From: Methanothrix sp.
GTDB lineage: Archaea > Halobacteriota > Methanosarcinia > Methanotrichales > Methanotrichaceae
Reading direction: 5' to 3'
Assembly: GCA_003162615.1 (NCBI GenBank)
Contig: PMNG01000165.1
Span: forward strand, 4,760-13,409
Length of the DNA: 8,650 bases
The translations under genes and the position numbers were made by a program. Shown piece by piece: positions 5,643 through 8,650 of the stretch; position 1 is the stretch's first letter, and every line of letters begins with the position of its first letter. The notes under the pieces are model-generated. The model did not search any database. It was given only the letters and a program-made list of their open reading frames with translations, and had not been told where the DNA came from.

Positions 5643-6608
5643 TTGAGAGCCAGTATTCTAGCATTAATCTGCATCTTGCTCATCCCGGCTTTTGAGATGA
5701 TAGGGTTCACTCAAGCCGAAAACGCCGCAGATGAGGATAGGGTTAATAACGAAACAATGGATATAGAAACCATTATTCAAAACTATATTTATACAGATGA
5801 TCAAGCTGTTGCAGGCACCGGATTCGCCAACGTCAATAACAACTTTGCAGCTATTGACCCTGCTGATAGGTCAGAAAATCTCGATCTTAGAGTTCTCCGC
5901 AGTGGAACCGGGGCTTATAGCCACAACTCCACTATCTCAGTTCAAAACAATACTTTTTGGACCTATTCAGGGGAATTTGCAGCCAACAGTCAGAGTATAG
6001 CGGCAAAAGATGATACCAGCGCGGTTTATTCAGAGATAAAATACCAATTTCCGGGCAGTTTTAGGACAAAGGCCATTAGATCGCTCTGGAAGGATCAGAC
6101 CTATTCCAAAAACCACGCAGGCGTAATCTCCATGAACTCGCTCTTTGATTACGCGAAGAAGTTGGATACAGAAACTACTACGACTTTAAACTCTGATGTG
6201 TATAACTATGGAGGATTTATAGCGGCCACGAATTCGACCATAGGGAGCACCATGGACATCAATTCCAGGTTCGAGGGCTCGGCTCATCTGGGTGTAACCC
6301 TCAACGATGTGCGAGGAGGTATTGCCGGAATCCCTAACTCCAAAGCTGACAGCACTGCGTTGATGGATGAAGATTATAGAGGGTCTTTCAATCTGAGCAA
6401 GAAGATGGCTGTAAATATCGTAAAGACGACAGATTATGCCGATTACGATCAGAATTACGAAGGCTATGCGTACGAAGACTATCCATGGCTGCCGTGCCTT
6501 TGCAATACCGGATGGGATGACATGGCCATCCACGACACGAGGTACCACAGCGCTAAGGGATTCTTCGATTGCACGAGCTGTATGCCACCAGCTCCGTGCA
6601 AGAATTAA
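5643..6608 (+). CDS. Secreted, beta-rich protein of unknown function with Cys-rich C-terminus
   Basis: The 321-residue protein starts at TTG 5643 behind a strong AAGGAGG site. Residues 1-25 form a signal peptide (basic start, hydrophobic core LALICILLIPAF, likely cut after TQA), so it is exported. The mature part is rich in Asn, Ser, Thr and Tyr with alternating polar/hydrophobic strands, and includes IIQNYIYTDDQAVAGTGFAN and LDLRVLRSGTGAYSHNST, which look like segments of a paralogous surface-protein family in Methanothrix-type archaea (from memory, not verified). It has several N-glycosylation sequons (NNET, HNST, NNTF, TNST, FNLS), as expected for an S-layer-exposed protein. The last 37 residues hold five cysteines (285, 287, 310, 313, 319) as CxC and CxxC, which could form disulphides or bind metal. 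It is monocistronic and divergent from the transport operon. I cannot assign a function. Confidence 0.8.
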   Translation: MRASILALICILLIPAFEMIGFTQAENAADEDRVNNETMDIETIIQNYIYTDDQAVAGTGFANVNNNFAAIDPADRSENLDLRVLRSGTGAYSHNSTISVQNNTFWTYSGEFAANSQSIAAKDDTSAVYSEIKYQFPGSFRTKAIRSLWKDQTYSKNHAGVISMNSLFDYAKKLDTETTTTLNSDVYNYGGFIAATNSTIGSTMDINSRFEGSAHLGVTLNDVRGGIAGIPNSKADSTALMDEDYRGSFNLSKKMAVNIVKTTDYADYDQNYEGYAYEDYPWLPCLCNTGWDDMAIHDTRYHSAKGFFDCTSCMPPAPCKN

Positions 6609-6624
6609 GTTACAGAAATTGCCT

Positions 6625-6640
6625 GGGGAGATATCTCCCC
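6625..6640 (+). terminator. Palindrome after the secreted-protein gene, likely terminator
   Basis: GGGGAGATATCTCCCC is a perfect 16-base palindrome starting 17 bases after the stop of the gene at 5643. It would fold as a GC-rich stem, and a T-rich stretch (TTTTCAGTTCTGTTTC, from 6652) follows. A hairpin terminator is the simplest reading; a protein-binding palindrome is the alternative. Confidence 0.5.
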
Positions 6641-6695
6641 TAGCTTCTCAGTTTTCAGTTCTGTTTCGGAGACTTTTCGGGCGAGTCAAATTGCG

Positions 6696-7085
6696 ATGAG
6701 CACTTTGGAAGATGAATCATTCAGAACTGTTCTAATTGATCACTTCTAAATGCATGAGATTGAGCTGTTAGAGGGGAAAATAGAGAACGACGATGGGAAC
6801 TTCCGATGATCAAGATCTTGCCTCGGAGAACGGGGAGGAGAAATTAAACGAGGAGGAGATCGCTGATGCTCAGAGAGAAGTCCGCACAATCGTAACAAAA
6901 ACGACACGGTTCGCAGACAATTCTGGCAGAATGTACATAGTCAGGTAATGCAAGACATCTCTGAGTGTAAGCGGATGCAAAAGGAGCTGCTGCTTGTCAC
7001 GAGATGATTTGGTCAATGGGTAAAGAAACGAACCGAGGAGCTATCCAGTAAGAACACGAAAGCTGTCGACACTAGAGACGGCTAA
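6696..7085 (+). pseudogene. Fragmented acidic/helical coding remnant
   Basis: Successive plus-strand pieces read as protein but change frame or meet stops. One piece starts at ATG 6696 (MSTLEDESFRTVLIDHF), meets TAA at 6747 and resumes at ATG 6750 (MHEIELLEGKIENDDGNF). A 51-codon frame at 6793-6948 begins MGTSDDQDLASENGEEKLNE. A third frame, crossing 6948, reads FWQNVHSQVMQDISECKRMQ, meets TGA at 7005 and goes on to FGQWVKKRTEELSSKN until TAA at 7083. The composition (Glu/Lys/Gln-rich, helical) is coherent across the breaks, suggesting one decayed gene rather than several small ones. I do not recognise a family. The frame at 6793-6948 is the only one that could stand as a small intact gene, and it lacks a good ribosome binding site. 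Confidence 0.35.
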
Positions 7086-7101
7086 TGGCTTTCACGCTTG
7101 C

Positions 7102-7235
7102 ATGAAGCAGTATATTGCTCAGGTCAGCACATTTACTGATTTCGCTCTTGCTGATCTTGCCGCTTTGGCGAGTCAAGGAAGACCTGGTGGACCTCAGATC
7201 TGCCAAACTTCCACTGAATCAATCTCATCCATTTA
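7102..7235 (+). pseudogene. Short unrecognised frame, possibly part of the same remnant
   Basis: A frame open from 7024, with an ATG at 7102, reads through MKQYIAQVSTFTDFALADLA and ends with TAA at 7233-7235. It has 44 codons from the ATG. It follows the preceding fragment with a one-base shift and could be its continuation. There is no ribosome binding site at the ATG, and a competing frame on the opposite strand is also open, so coding is uncertain. Confidence 0.25.
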
Positions 7236-7238
7236 ATC

Positions 7239-7776
7239 TTGTCCAATACAATCAACTTCCAACTCTGCTTTAACGCTGGCCTACAGGGCTATCGGGTGCC
7301 AAGGGCGAAGTTCGAAATCTTACCCAAATATTACATGCTCTGCGCTACTTTGGCAAACAACAAAGATCTCTTCTCATCACTGGACAATATCGGCAAAAGG
7401 TACCAGAAGAGGTGCTACAGCCTGTGCACCTTACGACCTGAGTTAATCTGTTGATTATTTCCATGATCATTTGGCCCTCCATTTCACCATACTAATTGTG
7501 AACGTTCATGAACATTCATCCAACGCTGAATACGCATTTGATGCATGGATCTTATTCAACGGGCTGTTCCAAACACCTGAGAGGAATATACTCAAAGGTC
7601 CTGGCAAAGCTTTGTTAGTGTGTCACTATGGATCGGGCCGTTTCTCGTCAGCCGAATCAAATAAATTCCATAAGATCTCGCTAGTATTTGTTGTATTTGT
7701 GAGGGAATTGAGCAGCGGCCACGATCCTGACAGACTTCAACATCCTTGTGTGCGGTCTTCTTCGAATCACCCCTAA
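7239..7776. other. Stretch with competing open frames, no gene supported
   Basis: Plus-strand frames at 7239-7454, 7274-7441 and 7447-7776 and stop-broken minus-strand frames all read as passable protein, so none stands out. The 7274-7441 frame (for example ILHALRYFGKQQRSLLITGQ) and the 7447-7776 frame (for example AEYAFDAWILFNGLFQ) are the best on the plus strand. The antisense of the latter reads with two stops. None begins with an ATG behind a ribosome binding site. This looks like decayed coding DNA whose original frame I cannot decide. Confidence 0.35.
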
Positions 7777-7808
7777 ATCAAATTGGGTTCATGCCTATAT
7801 TGAATTAT

Positions 7809-8239
7809 TTGAGACATGAAGTGAATAATTCAGAAATATGCAGAGCATTTATGATAGAATGTGAATGCTGGCTTGCTAGACCGGAGCATGTAAAGAACCG
7901 GGCTTTAGAAGGATAGCGCCCAAGGCTCGGGAGGTCTACAGGAGATACATGGACGAGCTTGATGGAGTCGATGTCAAGGAGCTGGCAATCCATCGTATGG
8001 TTAGCAGGCTGAACTATTCAAGGAGATGTGCCGAAGCCTCTGCTGTGCAGGCTCACATGAAGCAAGGCATTTCATTGGCTCCGGGGATGGAGATAGGCTA
8101 TGTAATTAGGGATGCCTGAAAGTTGGGAGGCCGATCCCGAGAGAACGGCATCAAGTTCGGTGCTGGCTATTATAGAGGATTGCTGGAAAAGGCTTGGACG
8201 GAGGCTGCGTTTGTGTTTGTGCAGAATTGGCCTGCATAA
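7809..8239 (+). pseudogene. Family B DNA polymerase, C-terminal (thumb) remnant
   Basis: From 7913 to 8239 the frame reads IAPKAREVYRRYMDEL, then VSRLNYSRRCAEASAVQAH, then the typical archaeal PolB thumb motif ISLAPGMEIGYVIRDA and near the end GAGYYRGLLEKAWTEAAFVF. This is the extreme C-terminal part of replicative-type family B DNA polymerase. It is broken: TGA at 8117-8119 sits where Arg is expected; an extra base near 8123 moves the sequence to another frame (KWEADPERTASS) until a lost base near 8156 restores it. Upstream, 7812-7912 continues the family in pieces across further shifts (RHEVN, FRNMQSIYDRM, ECECWLARPEHVKNRALE). Weaker similarity may reach back to about 7740. The palm motifs with the catalytic aspartates and the exonuclease domain were not found, so this cannot be active. 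Confidence 0.75.
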
Positions 8240-8293
8240 ATTTTCTGAGTTGCAAGCTATATACTACACATCTGATGAGATACCTGGCAAAAA

Positions 8294-8516
8294 TCATATG
8301 ATGTGGCTCTCCTGGGGGTCGTCGATGTCCAGCCCTTATTGCTTCAGCATGCTGATCTCGAAGGTGATCTCCTGGATCTCGTGCAGCGACTTCCCGCCAA
8401 GCCAGATCGTCAAGGAATTCGTTGGCCGGATGAAAAGCGGACCAAAAGACATTGGAACTGCCACATTTGAAACCTTGAGGATCTGCGAGAGGAGTATGAA
8501 TTACTGGGATCGAGGG
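8294..8516 (-). pseudogene. Decayed fragment with SLHEIQEI-type domain
   Basis: On the minus strand the frame is open from 8516 down to TAA at 8338-8336 and continues after it to TGA at 8296-8294. It reads AVPMSFGPLFIRPTNS, then GGKSLHEIQEITFEISMLKQ, then (past the stop) GLDIDDP. Third codon positions in the middle are almost all G or C, unlike the antisense plus frame, which supports minus-strand coding. From memory, the pattern RPTN...GxSLHEIQEIxFEIxMLxQYGLDINDP occurs in a conserved prokaryotic protein family of uncertain function. If so, the TAA replaces a Tyr codon. There is no start signal, and both ends are missing. The family assignment is a recollection, not a search result. Confidence 0.5.
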
Positions 8517-8650
8517 TTATCCTTCTGGAGGCAACGACCCGAACACGCCGCTAACGATCTCTCAACCGTTAAAGAAAAAGAGACCCACAGGAAAAGTAAT
8601 AAATGGTTGCAACGCGAAAATCATCGAAAAATGTCTGAGGATCTCTCAGG
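8517..8650. other. Right edge without a supported gene
   Basis: Little can be supported here. A plus-strand piece at 8470-8556 (NLEDLREEYELLGSRVILLE) reads as helical protein but has no start and a stop on each side. At the very edge CTGAG-GATCT-CTCAG (8635-8649) is a small inverted repeat that may extend beyond the window. Confidence 0.3.

Noticed and set aside
6186..6548. A 120-codon minus-strand frame inside the secreted-protein gene
   Set aside because: It is antisense to a gene with a signal peptide, strong ribosome binding site and coherent composition.
7471..7776. A 101-codon plus-strand frame as a real gene
   Set aside because: Only a TTG start, no ribosome binding site, no family recognised, and competing sequence on the opposite strand. 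I describe it as undecided decayed DNA.
1..8650. CRISPR array, tRNA or rRNA genes, intact insertion sequence
   Set aside because: No regularly spaced repeats, no cloverleaf-like or rRNA-like segments, and no terminal inverted repeats bounding a transposase frame were seen by eye.

Overview
The window looks archaeal, most likely from a methanogen in or near the Methanotrichales/Methanosarcinales. The grounds are family recognition, GGTGA/GGAGG ribosome binding sites, TATA-like boxes 25-40 bases upstream of starts, and a mix of archaeal gene types: a MarR-like regulator typical of euryarchaea, a PUA domain of the archaeosine transglycosylase type, a nickel ECF transporter of the CbiM-PDGLE-CbiQ-CbiO kind, and a remnant of a family B DNA polymerase. 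The genus-level guess is inference.

Layout. At 1-234 on the minus strand is the N-terminal part of a DtxR/MntR-like metal-dependent regulator that runs off the left edge. At 612 begins a MarR-like winged-helix regulator whose frame leaves the family sequence after about residue 117, so it appears truncated. A short PUA-domain ORF follows at 1453-1659; family-like residues continue past its TAG stop. Between 1660 and 2172 there is no intact gene, but on the minus strand there is a short, extremely histidine-rich frame (1817-1933) and other broken frames.

The best-preserved part is 2173-5061 on the minus strand, read right to left: cbiM (substrate-binding membrane protein), a PDGLE/NikN-type small membrane subunit, cbiQ (T component) and cbiO (ATPase). 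Together they form an energy-coupling-factor importer for Ni2+ or Co2+; nickel is favoured because of the PDGLE subunit. CbiO ends in a tail with 11 histidines. A TATA box and GGTGAA ribosome binding site precede cbiM, with candidate inverted-repeat operators upstream.

At 5643-6608 on the plus strand is a secreted, beta-rich, Cys-tailed protein of unknown function with a TTG start and a strong ribosome binding site, followed by a perfect 16-base palindrome that may be its terminator.

From about 6640 to the right edge I see no intact gene. The stretch resembles a graveyard of decayed genes: short acidic/helical frames broken by stops and shifts (6696-7235), competing frames of unclear status (7239-7776), a clear pseudogene of the C-terminal (thumb) part of a family B DNA polymerase (about 7809-8239, plus strand), and a fragment of another decayed gene on the minus strand (8294-8516).

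I found no tRNA, rRNA, CRISPR array or intact insertion sequence. The most unusual biology is the histidine-rich metal-handling theme: a His-tailed CbiO, plus a second His-rich C-terminal coding remnant directly downstream of it on the same strand.
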